This document shows positions 18,638 through 27,348 of a stretch of DNA of 64,000 nt, piece by piece. The DNA is taken from the NCBI GenBank assembly GCA_965230615.1, contig OZ246012.1, positions 2,604,001-2,668,000 on the forward strand, written 5' to 3'. Made by a program: the position numbers and the translations under genes. This DNA is from G965230615 sp965230615 (GTDB lineage Bacteria > Pseudomonadota > Gammaproteobacteria > HTCC5015). How positions within the stretch are numbered: position 1 is the stretch's first letter; every line of letters begins with the position of its first letter. Below the pieces are notes generated by a model. That model ran no database searches. It saw only the letters and a list, made by a program, of their open reading frames with translations, and had not been told where the DNA came from.

Positions 18638-19726
18638 CTAATTATGGTCAGAATAATTACCAGTCAGTCCCAGCTCTTCTTCGGTAAAAATATCGCTTAA
18701 TTCATCATCATCCAGATCATTCACATCACGCTCTTCGAGCGGGATTTGTTTAGCGCTCAGTTCAGACACCACCTCAGCTTCGGCTGATATTGCTGACGGC
18801 GCGGGTACTGCGGCAATCACGTCTTCTTCGATATCTTCTTTGAGTGATGCGGTCGGCTCAATCTCTTCAGGAAAGCTATTATCTGCGGAAATAGGTTCGA
18901 TCTCCTCCGGAATCTGGCTCTCTAGCGTTTTAGCGACTGCGGGTTCCACCACTGTTTCGGCATCAAGCTCCGCGGCAGTCTCAGCATCGGCCAACGGCAG
19001 ATCAGCCGCTACAGCCACTGACAGCTCAGCCTCATCCAAAACACCTTGCTCTTCTGCCGCCTGCTGTGCTGCCGCTGACTCAGCCAGCATGGTCTCTTCT
19101 GGCGAGACATAGCCCTCCAGCAAACCGTCTATCAGTAATTGGTGTGTTAACACTTGACGCTCGCGACGCACCCGGCAGCTTTGAATAATAGCTTTGAGCT
19201 CCTGCAGTGCCTGCTGAAAGTCGTCATTGATAATGACAAAGTCAGCATGCAAATAATGCGACATCTCATGCTGGGCTTCAGCCAGACGCTCTTTAATGAC
19301 TTCCTCGGTATCTTGGCCACGGCCTTTGAGCCGCTGTTCCAGTGTTTCACGTGAGGGTGGTAACACAAAAATCGATATACAATCCGGGCGTTTGCAGCGC
19401 ACTTGTGCAGCTCCTTGCCAGTCGATTTCTAACAATACATCCCGCCCTGCTTCGAGCTTTTTTTCCACCAGGCTCTTGGCGGTACCATAGCGGTTTTTAA
19501 AGACCTTAGCATGTTCCAAAAACTCACCACCCTCTGCCATGGCCTCAAAGCGCTCATGACTGACAAAGTGGTAATCAATATCATCCTGCTCTCCTGGCCG
19601 CATCGGCCGGGTGGTATGTGAAATTGACAGGACTATATTTGGGTCTTCACCAACCAGCGCATTGACTAAGCTGGTTTTACCCGCTCCTGAAGGCGCAGAA
19701 ACTGTAAATAGGGTACCTTGAGTCAT
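18638..19726 (-). CDS. gmk: Guanylate kinase with a long acidic C-terminal extension
   Basis: Converts GMP to GDP. Residues 1-203 are a complete guanylate kinase: P-loop APSGAGKTS (11-19), the GMP-binding SHTTRPMRPGE, DYHFVS, GEFLEHA, and the lid GRGQDTEEVIKERL. The normal enzyme is about 205 residues; this frame runs on without interruption to 362. The extra 159 residues contain 45 Asp/Glu against only 4 Lys/Arg, are rich in Ala, contain a short repeat (PEEIEP twice, 273-278 and 286-291), and end in a very acidic stretch followed by GLTGNYSDHN. The tail looks intrinsically disordered. I recognise no domain in it. It heads the gmk-rpoZ-spoT group. Confidence 0.95.
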   Translation of the reverse strand: MTQGTLFTVSAPSGAGKTSLVNALVGEDPNIVLSISHTTRPMRPGEQDDIDYHFVSHERFEAMAEGGEFLEHAKVFKNRYGTAKSLVEKKLEAGRDVLLEIDWQGAAQVRCKRPDCISIFVLPPSRETLEQRLKGRGQDTEEVIKERLAEAQHEMSHYLHADFVIINDDFQQALQELKAIIQSCRVRRERQVLTHQLLIDGLLEGYVSPEETMLAESAAAQQAAEEQGVLDEAELSVAVAADLPLADAETAAELDAETVVEPAVAKTLESQIPEEIEPISADNSFPEEIEPTASLKEDIEEDVIAAVPAPSAISAEAEVVSELSAKQIPLEERDVNDLDDDELSDIFTEEELGLTGNYSDHN

Positions 19727-20222
19727 AATGTCACATATCCTGTATTGGCCAATAGGGTATTCACGCTTTACTCGCTATGGGTGTGGATACTTAAGTTTAT
19801 CGCAAGCACCTGTAAAAACTTGAAACGGCCTGCCAATAATGAAGTATACCGAAACCTTAAAAATTGCTCTCTTTTAAAATCAGTCACTTAGAGACTAATA
19901 CGCACAAAATCAAAAAACTTAACAAGAAATAAGTAAAAATACTTATTATTAAATAAAGACTGCCACAGAGTGCTTGGCAACCCCCATCCGATAACCGGGC
20001 AGAAAAATAAGATTATAGGCAAAAAACCTCGTCTGCCAGGAAAAGGCTGGCGCAACCCGAGAAAAGCAGCCTTCTGCTGAGTGAGTAGCAGGCCTAAAGC
20101 ATCGCACCATTGAATTAACGTACTTTTCTGTATCTGGACGACAGGCTTGAAATAAAAACGACACATACTTGTAATAATCTTGCCTCCATTTCATCAACAC
20201 GGAAACTCTGGCGGCTATAAAT
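19727..20222. other. Non-coding divergent region between gmk and btaA
   Basis: About 500 bases with AT-rich stretches and no convincing gene on either strand. It must hold the gmk and btaA promoters. A weak candidate for btaA is TTGAAA (20147-20152) with TAATAAT at 20172-20178, spacing slightly long. I looked for tandem PhoB-box half-sites (CTGTCAT type) and found none that fits, although CTGTATCTGG occurs near 20128. Confidence 0.5.
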
Positions 20223-21395
20223 ATGGTTAGCTCATTAAAACGTAAAGTCATTCATGGCACTCACGATCTTTTCTTCAAGACAGTGCATAGTCGCTGGCTC
20301 ATTTATAATGCCAGCTGGGAAGATCCTCGCATTGATCGTCAGTTACTCGAATTAGATCATGACAGCAAAGTCGTCATGCTGACCAGTGCTGGCTGCAATG
20401 CCTTAGACTATTTATTAGATTCCCCGGCTGAAATCCACTCAGTCGATGTAAACCCACGCCAGAATGCTTTGCTTAAATTGAAACTAGCACTGATCAAACG
20501 GGGCAACTTTGATGACTTATTCGACATGTTTGGTCAGGGTTCGCATGCCACCTTTCGTGAGGTGTACGATAGTGTTAAGCAATACCTGACTGAGGAAGAT
20601 CAGGCTTTCTGGGATAAAAAAATTGTCTATTTTGACCAGGACAGTAAAAAGCAGTCTTTTTACTACTATGGTACCTCAGGCTTACTGGCTTGGTTAATCA
20701 CCCGTTATTTGAGCCGCAACCGTCAATTACGTGATGAATTATTGAGCTTATTTGACGCTGAAAACCTGCAAGAACAAAAAGATATCTATGCCCGTATCGA
20801 ACCCATGATCTGGGGTAAGTTTATGTCATGGCTGGTACGCCAACCCTTTATTATGACACTAGCAGGTGTACCCAGACCACAAATTCGCCTTATCAATGAG
20901 CAATACCCTGGTGGTATTGGCGGTTATATTAGTGACAAGTTACGCCATGTATTTACTGAAATTCTTGCCCAGGATAATTATTTCTGGCGCGTCTATTTAA
21001 CCGGCTCTTACACAGCGAACTGCTGCCCTAACTACCTTAAGCGTGAAAACTTTACTCACCTTGGCGAATATGCCGATAAACTGCATGTACACAACAATAC
21101 GGTGACCAACTTTTTGCGCGAAAACCCTGGTAAATATTCACACTTTGTTTTACTGGACCACCAAGACTGGCTGGCACAACATGACAGCGCAGCACTGGAG
21201 GAAGAGTGGCAATTAATTCTGGAAAACAGTCAGCCAGGCAGTAAAATTCTGATGCGTTCTGCAGCAACTGAGATCGATTTCTTACCGGAGATGGCCAAAC
21301 GTTCCTTGCGCTTCTTCCCAGAAGTGACGCAGATGCTACACTCTACTGATCGCGTTGGAACTTATGGCAGCCTACACTTTGCAGAGATTACATGA
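20223..21395 (+). CDS. btaA: Betaine-lipid synthase, 3-amino-3-carboxypropyl transferase step (BtaA, DUF3419)
   Basis: Predicted to transfer the 3-amino-3-carboxypropyl group of SAM to diacylglycerol, giving diacylglyceryl-homoserine, the first step to the phosphorus-free lipid DGTS. The 390-residue protein has the DUF3419 features as I recall them: an early WRLIYN-like motif (SRWLIYNASWEDPRID), a SAM-fold start MLTSAGCNALDYLL followed by IHSVDVNPRQNALL, and a C-terminal half with NCCPNYL and LLDHQDWL. Length fits Rhodobacter BtaA (about 415). Its stop overlaps the next start (ATGA), so it is coupled to a methyltransferase, as in btaAB. Activity is inferred from family and pairing. Confidence 0.82.
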   Translation: MVSSLKRKVIHGTHDLFFKTVHSRWLIYNASWEDPRIDRQLLELDHDSKVVMLTSAGCNALDYLLDSPAEIHSVDVNPRQNALLKLKLALIKRGNFDDLFDMFGQGSHATFREVYDSVKQYLTEEDQAFWDKKIVYFDQDSKKQSFYYYGTSGLLAWLITRYLSRNRQLRDELLSLFDAENLQEQKDIYARIEPMIWGKFMSWLVRQPFIMTLAGVPRPQIRLINEQYPGGIGGYISDKLRHVFTEILAQDNYFWRVYLTGSYTANCCPNYLKRENFTHLGEYADKLHVHNNTVTNFLRENPGKYSHFVLLDHQDWLAQHDSAALEEEWQLILENSQPGSKILMRSAATEIDFLPEMAKRSLRFFPEVTQMLHSTDRVGTYGSLHFAEIT

Positions 21396-22042
21396 GCATA
21401 AGCACAGAAGCGGATCAGAAAAATAATGCTGCGCTGCAGCGTTACTATCGTTTGCATGCCCATATTTATGATGCAACACGCTGGAGCTTTTTGTTTGGCC
21501 GACACAAAATTATTAAGCTAGCAGCACAATATGCCAAGCCCAATCGCATCTTAGAAGTTGGCTGCGGCACTGGCACTAACTTGCTGCACTTAGCCAAACA
21601 CTTCCCGACGGCTGATATTACGGGTGTAGATCTATCCAGTGATATGCTGGCCATTGCCAATAACAAAATAGCACCTCAGGCTAAGCGAGTGCAGGTTATT
21701 GAGCAAAAATATGACCGCCCCTTACGTAAAGATGACAGTAATGAACCTGCTGACTACGATATGGTCCTGTTTTCCTATGCCTTAACCATGTTTAACCCTG
21801 GCTGGGAAGATGCTATTCAAGCAGCTTATGAACAACTCAAGCCTGGCGGTATTATTGCCGTGGTTGATTTTCATCATAGTCGCTTTGCTGGCTTTCGCCG
21901 CTGGATGCGTGTTAACCATGTCCGCATGGAAGGCCATCTACTCCCAGCATTAGAACAGCAGTTTAAGGCCAATCACAATCAACGTTGTGCGGCTTATGCT
22001 GGCCTCTGGCAGTATCTGTTTTTTATTGGCAGCAAGACATAA
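21392..22042 (+). CDS. btaB: SAM-dependent N-methyltransferase (BtaB-like)
   Basis: Predicted to add three N-methyl groups to diacylglyceryl-homoserine, giving the betaine lipid DGTS. The 216-residue class I methyltransferase has motif I EVGCGTGTNLLHLA (about 55-68), an acidic loop TGVDLSSDMLAIA, and post-motif LKPGGIIAVVDFHHS. Length matches Rhodobacter BtaB (about 210). The 4-base overlap with btaA and the terminator directly after it show a two-gene operon. On its own it could be any small-molecule methyltransferase; the BtaB call rests on the pairing. Confidence 0.8.
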   Translation: MSISTEADQKNNAALQRYYRLHAHIYDATRWSFLFGRHKIIKLAAQYAKPNRILEVGCGTGTNLLHLAKHFPTADITGVDLSSDMLAIANNKIAPQAKRVQVIEQKYDRPLRKDDSNEPADYDMVLFSYALTMFNPGWEDAIQAAYEQLKPGGIIAVVDFHHSRFAGFRRWMRVNHVRMEGHLLPALEQQFKANHNQRCAAYAGLWQYLFFIGSKT

Positions 22043-22045
22043 AAC

Positions 22046-22074
22046 AAAAGGCCTGCAATAGCAGGCCTTTTGCT
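22046..22074. terminator. Bidirectional terminator after btaB
   Basis: Perfect 11-bp stem AAAAGGCCTGC (22046-22056) / GCAGGCCTTTT (22061-22071) with an AATA loop. The T-run ends the btaAB transcript; read on the other strand it ends the diheme protein transcript, again with Ts after the stem. Confidence 0.88.
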
Positions 22075-22105
22075 GTGTGAATTCAACCACGAGAAACCAC
22101 CAGGC

Positions 22106-23716
22106 TTATAAAAAGCTACCTGTGCTATCTTTCGCATTGAGCTGATTGCCATCAGGTCCGGTATCGATCACATTGGGTATCCAGGGTGCCAGACAACTGC
22201 GGTCTTGAACACAGGGGTCTGTTAAGCTCTCTAAAAAGCTGACCAGTTGCGCAATTTGGGTATTATCTAACTGGATCACTGGTAGGAATGAGGCAGATAG
22301 GCTTTGCTCTAGTTCCAACTTATCAATCGCTAATAAACTATGGTCACGATTGTATAAACTCGCACAGCTTGCAACCGTTTGAAAAACAGCATCATTACAC
22401 CAGCGTGTTGCATCGAAAAAAGCATTTACCTCCGCCCGAGGATCAACATAGTGCCGCACAACTTCGGTTAAGGTGGCATAACTACCCGCATGCCCGTAAG
22501 GTGCTGTTTCACTGATATTCAATAAGGTTGGCGTGCGAAAGCTATATTGCTGGTCGCCATCACCACTAATCGCTGAACGGCCAAAATCATCTGTGCCACC
22601 TACACCAACACCTTTACCTGCACCGATTTGTGGAAAGCCAATGGTATGATGGCGCTCATCGGTAAAGAAGTCACCGCTATGGCAGCGCATGCAGCCAGCA
22701 CCTCCCTGGTTAGCACCGGTGTAAAATAATATTGCTCCTTGCTTGGCATCTTCGCTGATAGCAGAATCATCGCCATCGATATACGCTTTCCAAGGCGTGT
22801 TGATAAACAGCATAGAACGCTGGTACTCGGCAATGGCTAGGGCAATATTCTCAAAGGTAATTAAATCCACAGCAGTACCTGTTGGGTCTGCAAACGCTGT
22901 GCGGAACTCGGCCAGCCAGTTGTTAGTGAGCAGCTCGCCAACCCCAGCGCCATAGTTACCTAAACGACCAGCCAAATGTGTACGTACTGCCGTATTTGCG
23001 TTACCCAGCTCGAAAGTATTGCCGCGCATTTCAGCCTCGGAAGTCACAGGGAAGCGCGCCTGTGCCGCAACCAAACTACTGCCATTGGGCAAACCTGCAT
23101 CTGCGGTATTAAAACCACTATCTGGTGTACTGATACCACCGGCCATGCCATTTTGACCTGCATCACCCAGCAAGCTTTCAATACGTGAGTCCCAAAACAA
23201 ACCTCGATCCCAGAGCGCTACATTAAACACACTGGGTGAATTTCTCGACACACTGGGTGCAGCGTCCGCCGCATCACGACGCCCTGGCCCTAACACATAA
23301 ATATCAAAGGCCCCGACACCAATCGGTAAGGCTAAGCCATCAGCACCGCCGAGCACCGGGTGGTGACAAGTAACACAAGCCGCATCCGTATCGCCGCCAA
23401 GGCTGGTACTGAAAAATAGTTTCATGCCTAACTGCGGCAGGAGGTCATTGATTGATGGCACACTGCGTCCCGTACTCGGGTCACCGCTTAAATTCTCACG
23501 CTGAATAACTTGTCGTAGCAGCTGATCTGTTGTGGGCGGTGGAGGTGGGGGTGGGGGCGGCGGTGTTGTCGCAACATCATCGCTCATCCCTGCATCACCA
23601 GTATCGCCAGTATCATTGCCACCACCGCCACCACCACCTCCACAGGCAGTCAGTAGCAACAACGCTACTAAGATATTCACTGTGTAAACGCTTGTTATTC
23701 TTATCATTGTCAACAT
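22106..23716 (-). CDS. Diheme cytochrome c peroxidase/MauG-family lipoprotein
   Basis: Secreted diheme protein related to bacterial cytochrome c peroxidase and MauG, which reduce peroxide or oxidise a partner protein. The start at 23716 has GAGG five bases upstream; a TTG at 23746 overlapping mgtE is less likely. The lipobox LLTAC is followed by a run of eight Gly, then an acidic linker and a run of ten Pro before the folded domain. Heme motifs are CVTCH (N-terminal domain) and CMRCH (C-terminal domain). The distal region has FRTPTLLNISETAPYGHAGS, as in CCPs. Extra cysteines near the C-terminus (WCNDAV, VASCAS, DPCVQDRSC) may form disulfides. Partner unknown. Confidence 0.85.
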   Translation of the reverse strand: MLTMIRITSVYTVNILVALLLLTACGGGGGGGGNDTGDTGDAGMSDDVATTPPPPPPPPPPTTDQLLRQVIQRENLSGDPSTGRSVPSINDLLPQLGMKLFFSTSLGGDTDAACVTCHHPVLGGADGLALPIGVGAFDIYVLGPGRRDAADAAPSVSRNSPSVFNVALWDRGLFWDSRIESLLGDAGQNGMAGGISTPDSGFNTADAGLPNGSSLVAAQARFPVTSEAEMRGNTFELGNANTAVRTHLAGRLGNYGAGVGELLTNNWLAEFRTAFADPTGTAVDLITFENIALAIAEYQRSMLFINTPWKAYIDGDDSAISEDAKQGAILFYTGANQGGAGCMRCHSGDFFTDERHHTIGFPQIGAGKGVGVGGTDDFGRSAISGDGDQQYSFRTPTLLNISETAPYGHAGSYATLTEVVRHYVDPRAEVNAFFDATRWCNDAVFQTVASCASLYNRDHSLLAIDKLELEQSLSASFLPVIQLDNTQIAQLVSFLESLTDPCVQDRSCLAPWIPNVIDTGPDGNQLNAKDSTGSFL

Positions 23717-23742
23717 AAGCACCTCGGTTAGCCAGAGCTTGG

Positions 23743-25179
23743 TCAAATCAGTAGTACTGATGCCAGCCCTAAAAATATAAAAAAGCCCATGCTATCCGTG
23801 CTAAATGTTAGTAAAACACTCGATCCCAAGGCCGGATCCCGCCCAATCCGGTGCATGCCTAACGGCACGACAATGCCCACAATAGCCGCGACCAGCAGAT
23901 TGAGTAAGGTTGCCAGCGCAATAACGCCTCCCAGCGCTTTATCCTGGTACAGTAAAAACGTCGCCACACCTATAGTAGACCCCCATATAATACCATTCAC
24001 AGCGGCGACAGCGACTTCTTTTAACGCTAAGTAACGCACATTCTTCGTACTGACATGTCCCAGCGCCAAACCCCGGATAAACAAGGCGACTGTCTGATTA
24101 CCGGTATTACCGCCAATGCTGGCAACGATTGGCATCAGCGTCGCTAGCGCCACGAGTTTTTCTATGGAGCCTTCAAATAGCCCTATAACGCGTGACGCCA
24201 AAAAAGCGGTCACCAGGTTAATTGAAAGCCACAACCAACGCTCTTTGGCGCTATTCCAAACAGGCGTAAATAAATCTACATGACGGTTAAGCCCTTCACG
24301 CCGCAACAAGTCATCTTCAGCGGCTTCTCGCACAAAGTCCATCACAACATCAACTGTCAGTCGCCCTATCAGCTTACCCTTACCATCGAGCACCGGCGCT
24401 GATATTAAGTCGTAACGCTCAAAAGCCTGGGCAACACTTTGTGCATTATCATCGGCCCTAAAAGTCACTACCTTGGTTTGCAAAGCAACTCTCACCGATT
24501 CGTTGAGCTTATGAAAAAAGATTTGTGTCAAAGACAGCACACCCAATAATTTTTGCCTCTCATCAACCACAAAAACTTTATCTGTATGATCTGGCACATC
24601 ACCACGCTGTTGAAGCTGTTTAAGCACATCTTTAATTTTCATATCAATGTGCACCGCCACAATATCACTACTCATTAGATGGCCAACCGAATCTTCAGGA
24701 TACGTGATGGAGGATTGCAACCATTGCCGCTCATCAGCTTGCATTGAGGCGAGTATCTCCTGCATAACAGCCTCGGGCATATACTGCACAATTTGGCTTA
24801 CTTCATCGGCCTGCATATATTTACACATCGCAATCAATGTTGACCGCTCAGTCGCTTCGATAAGCTGCCCGGCAATCGTATCCGGCACATCCCATAATAC
24901 CCCGCCGCCCAATGGTATTGGCACCTGCCCCCAAACCAACAGGCGATCATCCAGGGGCAACATTTCCAATAGATGTGCAATATCCGCTGCATGCAGCTTG
25001 GCTAATTCATGGCGCAACTCATTAGACTGTTGTCGTCCTACCAGAGAATTAAGCAGATCTTGCTTGGGACTCTGTTGACGCCTCACCAGGCTTTCGACCA
25101 GCTTTTGTTTTTCTAATAGAGAAAGTATTGGCGCTAGACTGGACTGTAATATTTCATCGGACGTTTTAATATCACTCAT
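23743..25179 (-). CDS. mgtE: Magnesium transporter MgtE
   Basis: Magnesium channel/transporter gated by cytoplasmic magnesium. The 478-residue protein has an N-terminal MgtE helical domain (about 30-140), two CBS domains (about 165-290, with VFVVDERQKLLGVLSL and APVLDGKGKLIGRL) and five C-terminal membrane helices. The pore signature PIVASIGGNTGNQ lies at the expected place after the second helix segment. Length is typical (about 450). The diheme gene starts 27 bases after its stop codon, so the two may share a transcript. It is divergent from efpL. Confidence 0.95.
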   Translation of the reverse strand: MSDIKTSDEILQSSLAPILSLLEKQKLVESLVRRQQSPKQDLLNSLVGRQQSNELRHELAKLHAADIAHLLEMLPLDDRLLVWGQVPIPLGGGVLWDVPDTIAGQLIEATERSTLIAMCKYMQADEVSQIVQYMPEAVMQEILASMQADERQWLQSSITYPEDSVGHLMSSDIVAVHIDMKIKDVLKQLQQRGDVPDHTDKVFVVDERQKLLGVLSLTQIFFHKLNESVRVALQTKVVTFRADDNAQSVAQAFERYDLISAPVLDGKGKLIGRLTVDVVMDFVREAAEDDLLRREGLNRHVDLFTPVWNSAKERWLWLSINLVTAFLASRVIGLFEGSIEKLVALATLMPIVASIGGNTGNQTVALFIRGLALGHVSTKNVRYLALKEVAVAAVNGIIWGSTIGVATFLLYQDKALGGVIALATLLNLLVAAIVGIVVPLGMHRIGRDPALGSSVLLTFSTDSMGFFIFLGLASVLLI

Positions 25180-25421
25180 AAGCCTAAACCCTCATTATTA
25201 GCCAGCCCACCCAAATAGCTTGAGCTAAGCTTGGCAAACCCTGCTGTTAACAGCTGTATATTACGATAATATGATGACAATTATTTCCTACAGGCAAGCT
25301 AATGTTATACAGGTAATCTGTTTTTAGCATCATTATTTTGAACCATAACACTTTAATAGCCCTGCTGATCGAGCTATAGTAACGCTGCACTTTGATTGTT
25401 TTATTGAGAGTAATATCGTTT

Positions 25422-25985
25422 ATGAAAGCCAGTGAACTCAAAGCCGGTGCGGTTATTCTTGTGGACCAACAAAACATTTTTGTCCGCAATCTACAGGTTC
25501 AATCACCTTCTTCGCGCAGTGGCAATACCTTATACAAAGTGAGTGGTCGTAATATTGTCAATGGCCAGAAGTTTGAGCGCAGCTTTAAAGGTGAAGAGAA
25601 TTTAGAACTGGTTGACTTTGAACGTCGCGCAGTCCAGCTGCTCTTTAAAGAAACCGATAGCTGCACCTTTATGGACAATGAAACTTTCGAGCAACACAGT
25701 ATTGCCTTATCAACACTCAGTGATGAGCTACCCTATTTAACAGAAGGTATTGAAGGCATTTATGTCATGTTGATCGAAGGTCAGGCGATGGGCATTGAGC
25801 TGCCAGCCATGGTGGTATTGGAAATTATCGAAACATCACCCGCTATTAAAGGTGCCTCTGCCTCAGCACGGACTAAACCTGCCACATTAAATACTGGGCT
25901 GGTTGTGCAAGTACCGGAATACATTCCTACTGGCGAAAAGGTCAAAGTAAACACACAGAGCGGTGAGTTTGTCTCTCGCGCTTAA
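25422..25985 (+). CDS. efpL: Elongation factor P-like protein EfpL (YeiP)
   Basis: EF-P paralogue that rescues ribosomes stalled on proline-rich and related motifs. The chosen ATG at 25422 gives 187 residues beginning MKASELKAG. It matches the YeiP branch, not EF-P proper: the loop at the domain I tip is SSRSGN with arginine rather than the modified lysine, followed by TLYKVSGRN, and the C-terminal half contains IKGASASARTKPATLNTGL, near-identical to YeiP. Three OB-type domains are expected. It is followed 26 bases later by tatD. Confidence 0.92.
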   Translation: MKASELKAGAVILVDQQNIFVRNLQVQSPSSRSGNTLYKVSGRNIVNGQKFERSFKGEENLELVDFERRAVQLLFKETDSCTFMDNETFEQHSIALSTLSDELPYLTEGIEGIYVMLIEGQAMGIELPAMVVLEIIETSPAIKGASASARTKPATLNTGLVVQVPEYIPTGEKVKVNTQSGEFVSRA

Positions 25986-26011
25986 ACACGACACTATATC
26001 AAACAGCAACT

Positions 26012-26812
26012 ATGAGTAAGAAGCGACCAATCCCAGTTTTCGAACACCCTATTATCGAAACGCATTGTCATCTGGATTATCTAAAAGATCGACCATTAGC
26101 TGAAACCTTACAACAAGCCCAAAATGTCGGTATTGAAAAGTTAATGACGATTGGGGTGTCTCCTGACAATCTTGATACCGTATTAAATATCACACAAGAC
26201 CATGCTCAGGTATGGGGCACACAGGGTATCCACCCGCATGACGCTGAAAAATATAATGACATTGTTGCCAATCAAATTCGCCACAATCTCAATAATGAGA
26301 AAATCTTAGCCGTCGGTGAAATTGGTCTGGATTACTATTATGATAATGCTGACCGCGCTGTGCAACGACGGGTCTTTGAACAACAACTCAATATCGCCAT
26401 AGAACACGCCTTACCCGTTGTCATTCATACACGCGATGCAGATGAAGACACTCAGGCTATTTTAAAAAATGCCATCCCTAATATGCCTAAGCGTGGTGTT
26501 ATTCATAGTTTCACCTCAGGCTTAGCGCTGGCAGAATATTGTTTAAGCGAAGGCTTTTGTCTAGGCTTTAATGGCATCTGCACATTTAAAACCGCTGAGA
26601 ATGTACGTGAGATTGTCAGCGCCACCCCACTTGACCGAATTCTCTTGGAAACCGACTCACCTTACCTCACACCAATGCCATATCGTGGCAAAGAAAACGC
26701 GCCTTTTTACTTGCCCTTCATTGCCGAAAAAGTTGCTGAAGTGAAAACCGTGAGTACGGCAGAGGTCTTAACACAAGCCTACCAAAACAGCATCAGCACC
26801 TTTGGGTTTTAA
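26012..26812 (+). CDS. TatD family metal-dependent hydrolase/deoxyribonuclease
   Basis: TIM-barrel metallohydrolase of the TatD family, linked to DNA repair and quality-control functions. The 266-residue protein has the first metal motif ETHCHLDYL (H18, H20), the EIGLDYYY glutamate strand, VIHTRDAD with a metal-binding histidine, GVIHSFTSG, and the last motif LLETDSPYLTP. Length is normal. Which paralogue (TatD, YcfH, YjjV) it represents cannot be told from the sequence alone. Its end overlaps the end of sprT by 4 bases (convergent). Confidence 0.92.
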   Translation: MSKKRPIPVFEHPIIETHCHLDYLKDRPLAETLQQAQNVGIEKLMTIGVSPDNLDTVLNITQDHAQVWGTQGIHPHDAEKYNDIVANQIRHNLNNEKILAVGEIGLDYYYDNADRAVQRRVFEQQLNIAIEHALPVVIHTRDADEDTQAILKNAIPNMPKRGVIHSFTSGLALAEYCLSEGFCLGFNGICTFKTAENVREIVSATPLDRILLETDSPYLTPMPYRGKENAPFYLPFIAEKVAEVKTVSTAEVLTQAYQNSISTFGF

Positions 26813-27348
26813 TCAGCGGCTACCGCACAATACTGCAAACGCTGACCGCATTTATTGCAGATATATTGTGCTCTGCCAGTCTGCACTCTATTGTGCCGCA
26901 CGCTTGATAAGCGATGCTGGTGACAAGCACATTGATAAAGATAACGGCGTTGCCGCCTGCCTGGCACCCCACTGAAATCATAATCACAGGTTCTACTGGC
27001 ATCAGCTTGAAACAGCTGCATTATCGCCCGCCATTGCGGGCCATGCGGCAATATTCTCTTAGGTTGATACAACATATAAGCAATATAATGCGCGACCTCA
27101 TGCGGCACAGTGGCAGCTAAATTATCTTGATAATACTTAGCAAAGATAAAGGGGTTATATCGAATTTCCGCTTGCCCTTTCTTAACACGAAACATCCCCG
27201 CAGTACGCCCACGCAAATTAAAATGCACGGGGATAACAGCAAATTTACGCTGATAGTATTGCGCTGCCTGTGCAATATAGCCTTCGGTCAACACCAGCAC
27301 TTCCTGCTGTTGCTCAACACCGATTGGCTCAACTGTGGGTGACATCAT
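26809..27348 (-). CDS. sprT: SprT-like zinc metalloprotease
   Basis: SprT family protein with a zincin core and a C-terminal zinc ribbon, related to eukaryotic Spartan. The 179-residue protein has the HExxH motif in TVPHEVAHYIAY (H83, E84, H87), a further histidine in LPHGPQW, and four zinc-ribbon cysteines as CACH and CNKC with a distal YC. Its ATG overlaps the stop of the upstream membrane protein (TGATG), so the two are translationally coupled. Confidence 0.92.
   Translation of the reverse strand: MMSPTVEPIGVEQQQEVLVLTEGYIAQAAQYYQRKFAVIPVHFNLRGRTAGMFRVKKGQAEIRYNPFIFAKYYQDNLAATVPHEVAHYIAYMLYQPKRILPHGPQWRAIMQLFQADASRTCDYDFSGVPGRRQRRYLYQCACHQHRLSSVRHNRVQTGRAQYICNKCGQRLQYCAVAAD

Noticed and set aside
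20120..20190. PhoB box upstream of btaA
   Set aside because: Only one loose CTGT half-site; no tandem 11-base repeat. Not claimed.
19888..20251. Minus-strand frames of 92 and 100 codons
   Set aside because: They cover the btaA promoter region, have no binding site and resemble no protein.
24647..25078. 143-codon plus-strand frame
   Set aside because: It lies wholly inside mgtE on the opposite strand and is rich in Cys and Ser as expected for a shadow frame.
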